64,000 nt of DNA from JBBQFI01 sp038237805 (GCA_038237805.1 JBBRYI010000001.1:186001-250000); one strand, 5' to 3'. Shown: positions 40,909-49,166, counted from the first letter of the stretch. The notes: a model not told the origin generated them from the sequence alone. A program made the numbers and translations.

Positions 40909-41367
40909 ATGCATACCGGCAACTCCATCGTCATCCAGGCACCCCGCGAAACGATCTTCGAAACGGCCGCGAATCTCGAGCTCTGGCCGCGAATTCTTCC
41001 ACACTACCGATACATCCATTATCTCGAAAGAAGCGTAAATAGAAATGTAGTAGTCATGGCAGCAACGCGTTCCGGCATTCCGATTTCTTGGACCTCAGAG
41101 GAAATTATCGACCGCGAACGGTTCGAGGTGCATTTCCATCATTTAAAGGCGTGGACGAAAGGAATGCGCGTAGTTTGGACTTTTAAACCGATTTCAAACG
41201 GGGTGCTGGTCGAGATTTCACATGATCTGAACTTTCGGATTCGCGCGTTCGCGCCGTTCGCGGAGCAAATCATCGGTAATTTTTTCATCAGTAACATTGC
41301 GAACAAAACGTTGCATTGCATGAAGGCTTATTTGGAATCGCAGGAGGAAATGGTCGCGGCCCAATGA
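40909..41367 (+). CDS. SRPBCC (START-like, polyketide cyclase) protein
   Basis: 152 residues from ATG 40909; an earlier frame overlapping the DUF1272 gene is spurious. IVIQAPRETIFETAANLELWPRILPHYRYIHYLER is the classic beginning of the cyclase/COQ10-like SRPBCC fold. The middle holds WTFKPISNGVLVEISHDLNF and the end has an amphipathic helix. Binds a hydrophobic ligand; relatives are aromatases, cyclases and ubiquinone chaperones. Its stop overlaps the start of a ketosynthase (ATGA), which suggests polyketide or fatty-acid processing. Confidence 0.87.
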   Translation: MHTGNSIVIQAPRETIFETAANLELWPRILPHYRYIHYLERSVNRNVVVMAATRSGIPISWTSEEIIDRERFEVHFHHLKAWTKGMRVVWTFKPISNGVLVEISHDLNFRIRAFAPFAEQIIGNFFISNIANKTLHCMKAYLESQEEMVAAQ

Positions 41368-42608
41368 GCAAACGGCGCGCGGTCATCACCGGAATTGGCC
41401 CAATCACCGCCATCGGTCGCGGTCGCGAGGATTTCTGGCGCGGGATTCGCGCGGAGAAAACCGGGATCGTCGAGATTTCTTTTTTCGATACGAGCGCCTT
41501 CAATGCGCATTGCGGCGGCGAAATCCGCGATTGGGTTCCCGAAGATTTTTTTCCGCCACATCGACTCAAGCGACTCGATCGTTACGCACAATTTGCCGTC
41601 GCTTCAGCGAAGCTCGCACTTGACGATGCCGGGCTCCCATATTCACGCGAACAACCACAACATCGCATCGGCGTGAGTTTCGGGACCGCACTCGGCGGCG
41701 TCTCCAACGCGGAAGATCAACATGCGCATTTCTTAAAAAAAGGAACGCGCGGCGTGAACCAAACGCTCGCGCTGCAGGTCTTTGGCGGTTCCGCGCACAC
41801 CAATATCGCGATTGAATTTGGTTTCCGCGGCGTCGGGACAACCAACTCGAACAGTTGCGCGAGCGGCACCGTCGCCGTGGGCGAAGCGTTGCGTTACATT
41901 CGCGATGATTTCGCTGACGTGATCATTGCTGGGGGCGCGGAGGCTCCACTGGCTCCGCTTTCTTTCGGCGCATTCGCGATTATCAAAACGATGAGTCAAT
42001 GGACAGGCGACCCCGCGTTCGCGTGCCGCCCATTCGATAAATTGCGCGATGGTTTCGTTATGGGCGAAGGCGCTGCGACGCTCATCGTTGAGGAACTCGA
42101 ACACGCGAAAAAACGCGGCGCTCATATCTACGCGGAGCTGCTTGGTTACAGTCTAAATAATGACGCCTATCACATGACGTCGCCACTGCCTTCGGGCGAT
42201 TCTTGCATCCGCGCGATGCGCCAGGCGCTTGCCGATGCTGGCCTGGCAGCCGAACAGATCGACTATGTCAACGCCCACGGCAGCTCGACGCAATTAGGCG
42301 ACAGCACCGAGATAATGGCGATCAAACAAGTATTCGGCGACCATGTGCGTAAGATTCCGGTAAGCGGAACCAAAATTTATACTGGTCATCCGCTCGGCGC
42401 GACCGGCGCAATGGAAGCCGCGATCTGCACACTAGCGCTGGAAAAACAGTGGGTGCCGCCAACTTTGAGTTATGCGAATCCCGATCCCGCTTGTGATCTT
42501 GATGTTGTTCCGAATCACGGGCGAGGCGCAGAATTAAACTACGTCCTGAGCAATTCCTTTGGCTTCGGTGGAATCAATGCCTGCGTTGTTCTTGGTCGGC
42601 TGAAATAA
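41364..42608 (+). CDS. Beta-ketoacyl-ACP synthase, FabF-like
   Basis: 414 residues from ATG 41364. The Cys-His-His triad is present: Cys165 in TNSNSCASGTVAVGEA, His in YVNAHGSSTQLGDSTE and His in KIYTGHPLGATGAMEA. The motif around Cys (NSCASG) departs from FabF (TACATG), which hints at a specialised ketosynthase such as those of aryl polyene or type II polyketide loci. Translationally coupled to an SRPBCC cyclase-like gene. No acyl carrier protein or ketoreductase is nearby, so partners must be elsewhere. Confidence 0.9.
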   Translation: MSKRRAVITGIGPITAIGRGREDFWRGIRAEKTGIVEISFFDTSAFNAHCGGEIRDWVPEDFFPPHRLKRLDRYAQFAVASAKLALDDAGLPYSREQPQHRIGVSFGTALGGVSNAEDQHAHFLKKGTRGVNQTLALQVFGGSAHTNIAIEFGFRGVGTTNSNSCASGTVAVGEALRYIRDDFADVIIAGGAEAPLAPLSFGAFAIIKTMSQWTGDPAFACRPFDKLRDGFVMGEGAATLIVEELEHAKKRGAHIYAELLGYSLNNDAYHMTSPLPSGDSCIRAMRQALADAGLAAEQIDYVNAHGSSTQLGDSTEIMAIKQVFGDHVRKIPVSGTKIYTGHPLGATGAMEAAICTLALEKQWVPPTLSYANPDPACDLDVVPNHGRGAELNYVLSNSFGFGGINACVVLGRLK

Positions 42609-42616
42609 CTTCGCGC

Positions 42617-42658
42617 GTGTCATAGTTCGTGAGGTCCCTCACATTCGCTCGGGATGAC
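42617..42658. repeat. Half copy of GTCATCCCGAGCG repeat family
   Basis: Contains GTGAGGTCCCTCACATTCGCTCGGGATGAC, matching only the right arm of the family; the left arm is reduced to GTCATAGTTCGTGAG. It lies between the convergent ketosynthase and trmD genes and includes the short hairpin GTGAGG-tc-CCTCAC, which may terminate transcription. Confidence 0.6.
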
Positions 42659-42665
42659 TGCACTT

Positions 42666-43343
42666 TTATTCGTTAGGGCCTAACAAGTCAGGACGATTTG
42701 CTTGTGTCCGCCGTAGGGCCTCTTGCTTCCGCCACGCTGCGATCTCGGCATGATTTCCCGACAACAAAACGTCCGGAACTTTCCAATCGCGAAACTGCGC
42801 CGGACGCGTGTATTGCGGTCCCTCCAAAAGCCCCGAGCTGAAACTGTCGTCGTTAGCGGATAACTCGTGTCCCAACACTCCGGGTAGCAACCGCACCACG
42901 GCATCGACAAATACAACCGCGGCAGTTGCGCCGTTAGTAAGCACGTAATCTCCGATTGAAATCTCTTCATCGACCAAATGCTCCACCACGCGATGGTCGA
43001 TCCCTTCGTAATGTCCGCAGATGACGATCAAGTGTTCGCATGACGATATCTCACGCGCGACACTTTGTGTGAACGTGCGGCCCTGCGGCGACATGAGCAC
43101 GACCCTGCTCTCTTGCTTTCGCAACGATTCGACCGCCGTGAAGATCGGTTCCGGTTTCATCACCATCCCCTGCCCGCCCCCAAATGGTGCGTCATCCACG
43201 ACGTGATGTTTATCTGTCGTCCAACGGCGCAGATCGTGAATCTGTAGTTCGAGCGCGCCGCTGTCCTGCGCGCGTTTCATCATGCTTTCGCTCAAGGGTG
43301 CGCGGCAAATTTCGGGGAAAAGCGTCAGAATATCGATCCGCAT
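42666..43343 (-). CDS. trmD: tRNA (guanine-N1)-methyltransferase
   Basis: 225 residues from ATG 43343 (MRIDILTLFPEICRAPLSESM); the open frame to 43385 adds nothing conserved. SPOUT-fold signature: LMSPQGRTFTQSVAREIS, VICGHYEGIDHRVVEHLVDEEISIGDYVLTNG, DSFSSGLLEGPQYTRPAQF, VLLSGNHAEIAAWR. Methylates G37 of tRNAs using SAM. It normally lies in an rpsP-rimM-trmD-rplS operon; here it is separated from rpsP by 2.5 kb and rimM and rplS are missing. The C-terminal PNE is written over a CCTAACGA word. Confidence 0.95.
   Translation of the reverse strand: MRIDILTLFPEICRAPLSESMMKRAQDSGALELQIHDLRRWTTDKHHVVDDAPFGGGQGMVMKPEPIFTAVESLRKQESRVVLMSPQGRTFTQSVAREISSCEHLIVICGHYEGIDHRVVEHLVDEEISIGDYVLTNGATAAVVFVDAVVRLLPGVLGHELSANDDSFSSGLLEGPQYTRPAQFRDWKVPDVLLSGNHAEIAAWRKQEALRRTQANRPDLLGPNE
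42670..42686. repeat. Inverted pair of CCTAACGA words at trmD 3' end
   Basis: TCGTTAGG (42670-42677), one base, then CCTAACAA (42679-42686). Arms GTTAGG / CCTAAC are perfectly complementary. They overlap the last codons of trmD. Inverted uptake words at gene ends are used as terminators in Neisseria; by analogy only. Confidence 0.6.
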
Positions 43344-43454
43344 TACAGAGAACGTCTGATAGTCCGCTCTCAACGTCCAGCACACAACCGGCCGGTAAGT
43401 TTCTTCTGCATCGGGAAAGCAATCCCTTGCCGAGCATGATTATTACCGGCTTGA

Positions 43455-44888
43455 ATGGGCGAACCTCAAACAATGCGAAGAGAACCGACATCGTTCGATG
43501 ATGATCTGACTAACGAGAAGAGCGCGCCCAACCTCTTGCCTCTGACTCTCGCGCTGGGCGTACTGCTCTGGGTGTTTACTACCGCAGGCGGGCACCGGGT
43601 CTTCGTCAAAGAGATGCTCGGGTCGGCCTACGATTCTCAAGCTGAACATTTCCTGCGCGGGGACGTAAACGTGGATGGTGAAGACATCAGGCATGAGGCG
43701 TTAATCGTGAACGGGAACGCGCGCATGTACTTTGGGCCCTTTCCCGCTTTTGTGCGGATGCCGCTTAATTTTATTTACCCGGCCGGCCGCGGGAAGTGGT
43801 CGCGCATTTCAGGATTTTGCGCAGGAATGGTCGCTCTGTTAGCTTTTGCGAAGCTGGTAACCGACGGCCTGCGCTCGTCTTCTCTGTCGCGTTCGGCGCG
43901 GACTTGGTTGGGAAACGCTTGTCTGGCGGGATTTGCTCTCGCATCACCACTGCTCCTGTTGCTGGGAAATCTTTGCATTTATAACGAAGCGATTATCTGG
44001 GGTCTGGCTTGGTCGCTGGCCGCGTTATTTTTCGCGGGCCGCGCCAGAAACGCCGAAGGCCGAGCGTTGACTCGTTCGCTTCTCGGATTCTCTCTTTGCG
44101 CCGTCGGAGCGTTGCTTTCTCGAGTGACTTTCGGTGTACCGTTCCTTCTCATCGCGCCTCTTCTGGTCCTGCGTCTAAAGCGCGGTGAGCGGCGGCGCGG
44201 TTTCGCCGCGGCTGTTATTCCGCTCGGTATCGGCCTCGCCTTCTATCTTTTTCTGAGTTACGCCAGATTCGGCAACTTAATTGGGGTCAATTACGACAGG
44301 TACATCAACCCGGTCCACCGCGACTTTATACACCAGCACGGCCTTTTTGATTTACGACGGGTTCCTTGCGGCTTCGTGGACTATTTCAACCTCCGTTTTC
44401 CGTCATTTGAAACGGAGCCCCCGTTTCTTCGAGGAGACCGGCAGGCCTCCCCGTGTCCATCGTTATATCCCCTTCCTTTTAGCGAGACTTACCTATCCGT
44501 GCCGTTGTGTTCGAGTTGGCTTTTGCTCGGTGCAACTATGGGGATCGCATTGCTTTTGCGCGCAACTCGCACTGATTGGCTGCAGCGTGGAATGGCGGCG
44601 GCCTTCTTCACGCAGTTTGTCCTTATCCTCTCCTTATCAGCCCTCTCCCAACGATACGTCGCCGATCTCTACCCTTTCCTCATTTTTTGCATGCTCGTAT
44701 TTCTGCGAACAGGCGGATCCGTTTTGCTCCGCACACGTTATGTCATGATCGGCTTGGTTGTTTTTTCGATAATCGTAAACTCGCTGACGACTATCTCCTG
44801 GCTGGTCAATGCCGACCAAAATGTGTCGCCCGAAACGCGCGCCGCGTGGAATGCGTTGCTCGGAAGAAATTCGTCTTCGTCAAAATAG
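43455..44888 (+). CDS. Multi-pass membrane protein, probable paralogue of 2514-3752 product
   Basis: 477 residues with about ten hydrophobic segments (LLPLTLALGVLLWVFTTAGG first). The N-terminal 30 residues are polar. The loop GNARMYFGPFPAFVRMPLNFIYP and the middle region SYARFGNLIGVNYDRYINP with HGLFDLRRVPCGFVDYFN recall the corresponding regions of the protein encoded at 2514-3752. Likely a polytopic glycosyltransferase-like (GT-C) enzyme, but no catalytic Asp/Glu motif can be fixed by eye. Divergent from trmD. Confidence 0.7.
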   Translation: MGEPQTMRREPTSFDDDLTNEKSAPNLLPLTLALGVLLWVFTTAGGHRVFVKEMLGSAYDSQAEHFLRGDVNVDGEDIRHEALIVNGNARMYFGPFPAFVRMPLNFIYPAGRGKWSRISGFCAGMVALLAFAKLVTDGLRSSSLSRSARTWLGNACLAGFALASPLLLLLGNLCIYNEAIIWGLAWSLAALFFAGRARNAEGRALTRSLLGFSLCAVGALLSRVTFGVPFLLIAPLLVLRLKRGERRRGFAAAVIPLGIGLAFYLFLSYARFGNLIGVNYDRYINPVHRDFIHQHGLFDLRRVPCGFVDYFNLRFPSFETEPPFLRGDRQASPCPSLYPLPFSETYLSVPLCSSWLLLGATMGIALLLRATRTDWLQRGMAAAFFTQFVLILSLSALSQRYVADLYPFLIFCMLVFLRTGGSVLLRTRYVMIGLVVFSIIVNSLTTISWLVNADQNVSPETRAAWNALLGRNSSSSK

Positions 44889-44906
44889 AATCTGAACGGA
44901 CTGGGA

Positions 44907-45584
44907 TCACTCGATTCTTCGCAAATAGCCGCGAGGATTCCACGTCAGAAAAAACGATTCGCAATCGCGATCGATCAGGAATTGCGAGTTGTTACGCATG
45001 AATTCCGTGACCGCCTCATACGGACCGGGCGACGGGCCGATGTCGAGTCCGTGATGACAATTCCCATCTTCGACGATGAGATAGCTCCCAAGCGAAACCA
45101 GGTCCGAGTACTCCCGTATCACCGCAAGAGTGTTTTCGTACGTGTGCGAACTATCCTCGATCACCATTACCCGATCGTTTTTGTCAGTTGCCTGTCGCAC
45201 AGCCGTAACCTTTTCCACCGCGTCACCTTCAATCAGCGAAATGCGTGAATGCGAACGCACCGCATCGGCAATCTCTTTTTGATCCACATCGACTCCGATA
45301 AGACGGCCCTTTCCGTGCGCGTCACACAGATGTGCGAGTGCGAGTAAACTGCCACCGCGAAAGTTTCCGATCTCGACAATCACGTCCGGTTGTACCGAAG
45401 AGATCAGTTCCTGATAGACCCAGAAATCGAGCGGGTTCTTGAGCGTCTGAATCCCGAAGTAGGTTGTGCGGTCGACGATGCGCGCCTGCATCAACAGGAG
45501 GAGCTCGCGCACACTCATCTCGAGATTCTCTTCGAGAAACCTCTGGCCCGGTGACACTGCAGCCAAATCTGTTAGCGCGTCCAT
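44907..45584 (-). CDS. CmcI-family SAM-dependent methyltransferase
   Basis: 225 residues from ATG 45584 (MDALTDLAAVSPGQRFLEENL); an upstream extension would overlap khpA. Rossmann-fold motifs: VIVEIGNFRGGSLLALAHLCD (SAM-binding glycine loop), RLIGVDVDQKEI, VIEDSSHTYENTLAVIREYSDLVSLGSYLIVEDG, then GPYEAVTEFM. This is the pattern of the cephalosporin hydroxylase/CmcI group, methyltransferases found in antibiotic and polysaccharide loci. It lies directly behind khpA, where rimM would be expected in the trmD operon. Substrate unknown. Confidence 0.87.
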   Translation of the reverse strand: MDALTDLAAVSPGQRFLEENLEMSVRELLLLMQARIVDRTTYFGIQTLKNPLDFWVYQELISSVQPDVIVEIGNFRGGSLLALAHLCDAHGKGRLIGVDVDQKEIADAVRSHSRISLIEGDAVEKVTAVRQATDKNDRVMVIEDSSHTYENTLAVIREYSDLVSLGSYLIVEDGNCHHGLDIGPSPGPYEAVTEFMRNNSQFLIDRDCESFFLTWNPRGYLRRIE

Positions 45585-45597
45585 GCGCGTAATCGCG

Positions 45598-45828
45598 CTA
45601 CTCGACGATTTCGACCGTGGCCTTCTGGCCATGCCGTGCGGCAGAGCTGGAGAGCAAGGCGCGGATCGCCTGAATCGTCTGACCGTTGCGGCCAATGATG
45701 CGACCGACATCGCTTTGTCGCATTTGCAGCCGAAAGACCGTTAACCTTCCGGATGGAATCTCGGAGAGCATGACTTCATCGGGAAACTCCACAAGCTGCC
45801 GGACAATGAACTCGAGAAATTCCTTCAT
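45598..45828 (-). CDS. khpA: KH-domain RNA-binding protein KhpA
   Basis: 76 residues, a single type II KH domain with the GxxG loop in SDVGRIIGRNGQTIQAIRALL. Sits 12 bases after rpsP, as in most bacteria. KhpA with KhpB/EloR affects RNA binding and cell elongation in Gram-positives; its role here is inferred from the conserved neighbourhood. Confidence 0.92.
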   Translation of the reverse strand: MKEFLEFIVRQLVEFPDEVMLSEIPSGRLTVFRLQMRQSDVGRIIGRNGQTIQAIRALLSSSAARHGQKATVEIVE

Positions 45829-45839
45829 CGCCTGCGCGA

Positions 45840-46196
45840 TTACTCGTTAGGCACTGTAGCTGCCGCCGTCTCTGGCGGCAGTGCCGACTGCGGCTCAGCG
45901 TCTGTCGTAGCCGCGATCGTTGACCGCGGGCCGGCGTCAGTACCACCGGCTACAGGTCGCTTTTTGTTTTTCTTAATCAAACTCTTGACCGTATCCGACG
46001 CTTGCGCGCCGCGCGCGATCCAATATTCGGCGCGATCCAATTTCAAGGTGCTGTTGTCACCCTGCTTCTTCGGATCGTAGGTGCCGATGATTTCGATAAA
46101 TTTTCCATCGCGCGGACTGCGGCTGTCCGCCACCACCACTTTAAAGTAGGGGCGATTCTTCGCGCCTTCTCTGCGTAATCTGATTGAAACTGCCAT
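45840..46196 (-). CDS. rpsP: 30S ribosomal protein S16 with C-terminal extension
   Basis: 118 residues against a usual 80-90. The S16 core is normal (AVSIRLRREGAKNRPYFKVVVADSRSPRDGKFIEIIGTYDP, LKLDRAEYWIARGAQASDTVKSLIKK). From about residue 81 to 114 the chain is an Ala/Thr/Pro-rich tail (AGGTDAGPRSTIAATTDAEP and onward) encoded by a TGTAGC-family palindromic repeat (45855-45955). The protein ends VPNE over a CCTAACGA word. Two bases after ffh. The core is functional; the tail is probably disordered and exposed. Confidence 0.95.
   Translation of the reverse strand: MAVSIRLRREGAKNRPYFKVVVADSRSPRDGKFIEIIGTYDPKKQGDNSTLKLDRAEYWIARGAQASDTVKSLIKKNKKRPVAGGTDAGPRSTIAATTDAEPQSALPPETAAATVPNE
45855..45955. 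repeat. TGTAGC-family palindromic repeat inside rpsP
   Basis: Begins TGTAGCTGCCGCCGTC-TCTGGCGGCAG, nearly identical to 29887-29912, contains a second hairpin (CCGCGATC / GACCGCGG area) and ends ACCGGCTACAG. Entirely within the 3' part of rpsP without breaking the frame. Confidence 0.8.
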
Positions 46197-46198
46197 AG

Positions 46199-47518
46199 TT
46201 AATTTTTCATTCGCGCCATCTGCGCCATCATTCTTTTCATTTTGCCCGTGCTCTTCATCATCTTTCGCATTTGATTGAAACGCTGAAGCAAATCATTCAC
46301 CTGCGTGACGGTACTGCCGCTGCCGCGCGCGATGCGCTGACGACGCCGTGCATTTAAAATGTCGGGCCGCGAGCGCTCTTCGTTAGTCATCGAAAGCACG
46401 ATCGCTTCCGTGCGCTTGAGCTGCTTCTCGTCAACGGAGAGGCCGGGCACGTTACTCATTCCCGGCAGCATGCCAAGTATATTCTCGAGCGGGCCGAGCT
46501 TTCGCATCATCTTGAATTGGGCTAGGAAATCGTTGAAATCGAATGAAGCCGTGCGCAATTTTTTCTCCAGCCGCGCCGCTTCTTCCTCGTCGATTGCCTC
46601 CGCCGCTTTTTCGACCAAACCGACGATGTCGCCCATGCCAAGAATGCGTCCGGCCAGTCGGTCCGGCACAAACGGCTCGAATTGATCGAGCTTCTCCCCC
46701 ACCCCCGCGAATTTGATCGGACGTTGCGTGACTTCGCGCATGGAAAGCGCCGCGCCGCCGCGCGCATCGCCATCGAGCTTGGTCAAGACAATTCCGGTTA
46801 TCTGCAACGCATCGTTGAAGTGCGTCGCGACGCTGACCGCTTGCTGCCCCGTAGCTGCGTCAGCGACAAGCAGGACTTCCTGCGGCTGCAAAAACTCTTT
46901 CAGTTGTCTGATCTCCTCGATCAACGCAGCATCGATTTCCTGCCGGCCTGCGGTATCGAAGATTTGCACGTTACCGTTTTGCTGTTCGGCCCAATCGATA
47001 CTCGCGGCCGCGGCGCGGCGCACATCCTTCTCGTTAGGCGCCGGCATGAAGACCGGCACATCCACCTGACGACCTAACGTTGCGAGTTGTTCGATCGCCG
47101 CCGGCCGCTGCAAATCGCAAGCGATGAGCAGTGGCGCGCGTCCCTGCTTTTTTAAATAGTTCGCGAGCTTGGCGGAAGAGGTTGTCTTGCCCGCGCCATT
47201 CAAACCGACCATTAAAATGCGCGCCGGTTTGTCGAGATTGAGCGGAGCCGCATCGCCACCGAGCAACGCAGTCAGTTCATCGTGAAAAATCTTCACGATC
47301 TGTTGTCCCGGCGTTACGCTCCGCAATACTTCTTCGCCGAGCGCTTTTTCCCTGATGTTCGCGATAAATTTTTTAGCGACTTGAAAATCGACGTCGGCTT
47401 CGAGCAATGCCAGCCGAACCTGACGCAGCGCGTCATTGATGTTTGTCTCGCTGATCGTGCCGTGACCGCGCAGGTCTTTGAAAATGTCCTGCAGCTTATC
47501 GCCGAGTTGGGAAAACAT
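46199..47518 (-). CDS. ffh: Signal recognition particle protein Ffh
   Basis: 439 residues: N domain (helical bundle), G domain with P-loop VGLNGAGKTTSSAKLANYL, DTAGRQEIDAALIEEI, TKLDGDARGGAALS, and a methionine-rich M domain (LQRFNQMRKMMKSTGKMKRMMAQMARMKN) with the RNA-binding GSG (IARGSGSTVTQVN). The P-loop has LNGAGKTTS where LQGSGKTTT is usual, a conservative change. Targets membrane proteins co-translationally with 4.5S RNA. First gene of the ffh-rpsP-khpA unit. Confidence 0.97.
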   Translation of the reverse strand: MFSQLGDKLQDIFKDLRGHGTISETNINDALRQVRLALLEADVDFQVAKKFIANIREKALGEEVLRSVTPGQQIVKIFHDELTALLGGDAAPLNLDKPARILMVGLNGAGKTTSSAKLANYLKKQGRAPLLIACDLQRPAAIEQLATLGRQVDVPVFMPAPNEKDVRRAAAASIDWAEQQNGNVQIFDTAGRQEIDAALIEEIRQLKEFLQPQEVLLVADAATGQQAVSVATHFNDALQITGIVLTKLDGDARGGAALSMREVTQRPIKFAGVGEKLDQFEPFVPDRLAGRILGMGDIVGLVEKAAEAIDEEEAARLEKKLRTASFDFNDFLAQFKMMRKLGPLENILGMLPGMSNVPGLSVDEKQLKRTEAIVLSMTNEERSRPDILNARRRQRIARGSGSTVTQVNDLLQRFNQMRKMMKSTGKMKRMMAQMARMKN

Positions 47519-47545
47519 ATTAACCTAACGAGCGAAGAACTCCGG

Positions 47546-47660
47546 GGGGCGCACGCGCCTCGCGTGCGGGCGATTGCGCCCTCGCGATCGCGAACTTTTC
47601 CGAAACAAGATTGTTTTGGCGAGGCGCCAAAACCCGCACGCGGAGGCGCGTGCGCTCCCA
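47546..47660. repeat. Intergenic palindromic element, AGCGCACGCG-ended family
   Basis: Inverted ends GGGGCGCACGCGCCTCGCGT and ACGCGGAGGCGCGTGCGCTCCC, about 115 bp, inner hairpin TTTTGGCG-ag-GCGCCAAAA. Same end sequence as the in-frame copies in clpB and metH. Lies between the deacetylase gene and ffh. Confidence 0.85.
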
Positions 47661-47670
47661 GATCGCCCGA

Positions 47671-48951
47671 TCACCGCTTCTTGGCTGGGGTTGACGACGC
47701 CCCTGCCGGCGGTAGTGAATCGGTCGCCTTCACCGCGCCTTCATCCACCACAAAACTCCAATGCGTCGAAACTTTTTTACCCCCCGATTTCGCGTCGATG
47801 ATTACGGTGCAGGTTTTATCCCGTAATTTTTGCGGGATTTGATACGAAACGTTTTGCGTCTTTGGATCGTAATTCGCAGGCACTATTCCAAGTCCGCTGA
47901 TACGCATTTGCACGGTGCCTTGATCGATCGGACCAAACCCTGCCAGATTTGCTTTGATCATTGGCGCGGCGGTTTTCACTGTTTCGCCGTCGGCTGGCTG
48001 TACACCGAGAGTGACCGCGCTCACTTCGGCAACTGGCACGCTCCCGCCAGTGGTCATGCCGCCGAAGTTCACCGCTTCTGCAAAAACCTTCGGTTTGTTT
48101 GCTTCGATCATGTAACGGCCTAACGAGTCCAGAGGCGAGCCGTAGGTAAGCTTCTGACCGTAGACCGTGAAGAGCGCTTCATAGCCAGCCTTCACCGCCA
48201 CTTCTTTCACGTGCTCGTTGTAAAAGCCGTAGGGCACCGCGAAGCAATTCACTTTCACGCCGAGTTTTTGCTCGATCGTTTGCTTGGATCCTGCCAGTTC
48301 ATTTTCCAGCCACGGCTCGTACTCGCTCTGCGCAAGACGGCGTTTTGTTAAACGATCATACGGCGGCTTGCGCAAATCCTGATGGGTGACGCTGTGTGCT
48401 TGAATATCGACGCCGGCATCCCGCATTTCCGCGAGCTGTTCCCAGCTCATCGATTCCCCGCCGCTGAAACGGCCCGGCTTGATTCCCTCGGTGTAAACAA
48501 ACATTGTCACCGGATATCCGTATTTTTTCAGAATCGGCCACGCGACTTCGTAGCCGGATTTGTAACCATCGTCGATGGTGATAACAGCGCTGTGCGGCGG
48601 AATATTTTTCTGCCCGCGTTTCCAGGCAAGAAAATCCTGCATACCGATCACTGAAATTTGCCGGTCCTGGAGTTCCTTCATTTGCGCTTCGAAAGCGGCC
48701 GGCGTGATTTCCGTGTCAGGCCGCCGCACTTTGTTGACGAAACGGTGATAACCAAAAACAACGACTTCTGCATTCTGATCGACCAGCGGTTTTGCCGGCG
48801 TCGGGAAAGGCGTAGCGACAGCGGTTGGCGCAGGTGTCGCGACGCCGCTCGCGTTCTGATTGGGTGGACCGTTGCCAGTCGTCCCACGTTTCTTACAGGC
48901 GGATAGACTTAAGGCGAGCAGCAGTAAAAAGAGGGCAAATCGTCGAAGCAT
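47671..48951 (-). CDS. Polysaccharide deacetylase lipoprotein
   Basis: 426 residues. Signal peptide with lipobox LSAC, a Pro/Thr/Ala-rich linker to about residue 58, then a NodB-type deacetylase: FGYHRFVN, ITIDDGYKSGYEVAWPIL (metal-binding Asp pair) and IQAHSVTHQDLRKPPYD (His-x3-His), PYGFYNEHVKEVAVKAGY. The last 110 residues look like an Ig-like beta domain (MIKANLAGFGPIDQGTVQMRISGLG). Predicted to remove acetyl groups from a cell-surface N-acetylated polymer, in the periplasm or on the outer membrane. Confidence 0.9.
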   Translation of the reverse strand: MLRRFALFLLLLALSLSACKKRGTTGNGPPNQNASGVATPAPTAVATPFPTPAKPLVDQNAEVVVFGYHRFVNKVRRPDTEITPAAFEAQMKELQDRQISVIGMQDFLAWKRGQKNIPPHSAVITIDDGYKSGYEVAWPILKKYGYPVTMFVYTEGIKPGRFSGGESMSWEQLAEMRDAGVDIQAHSVTHQDLRKPPYDRLTKRRLAQSEYEPWLENELAGSKQTIEQKLGVKVNCFAVPYGFYNEHVKEVAVKAGYEALFTVYGQKLTYGSPLDSLGRYMIEANKPKVFAEAVNFGGMTTGGSVPVAEVSAVTLGVQPADGETVKTAAPMIKANLAGFGPIDQGTVQMRISGLGIVPANYDPKTQNVSYQIPQKLRDKTCTVIIDAKSGGKKVSTHWSFVVDEGAVKATDSLPPAGASSTPAKKR

Positions 48952-49018
48952 AAAATCAAGGTAAGGCCTTTAGTTGTGAGCGCACAAAAAACAAGCGGTT
49001 TTTCGCGATGCTTTATTG

Positions 49019-49166
49019 GTAGGGCGCGACGGCTCGTCGCGCCGACGAAAAATTGGGTCACACTTTGATAAGCGCCATTAAAGCTTCACGCGCGCGCGAT
49101 GCGAAGTCGAATCCGCTCGCCGAATCTCCCCAGGCTTTGTCGGCGCGACGGGCCGTCACGCCCTAC
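49019..49166. repeat. 148-bp palindromic element with 28-bp ends
   Basis: Left GTAGGGCGCGACGGCTCGTC plus GCGCCGAC; right GTCGGCGCGACGGGCCGTCA plus CGCCCTAC; they are inverted copies with few mismatches. No ORF inside. Located between divergent genes for the deacetylase and an amidase, so it covers most of both promoter regions. Ends resemble a further family of intergenic repeats. Confidence 0.8.
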
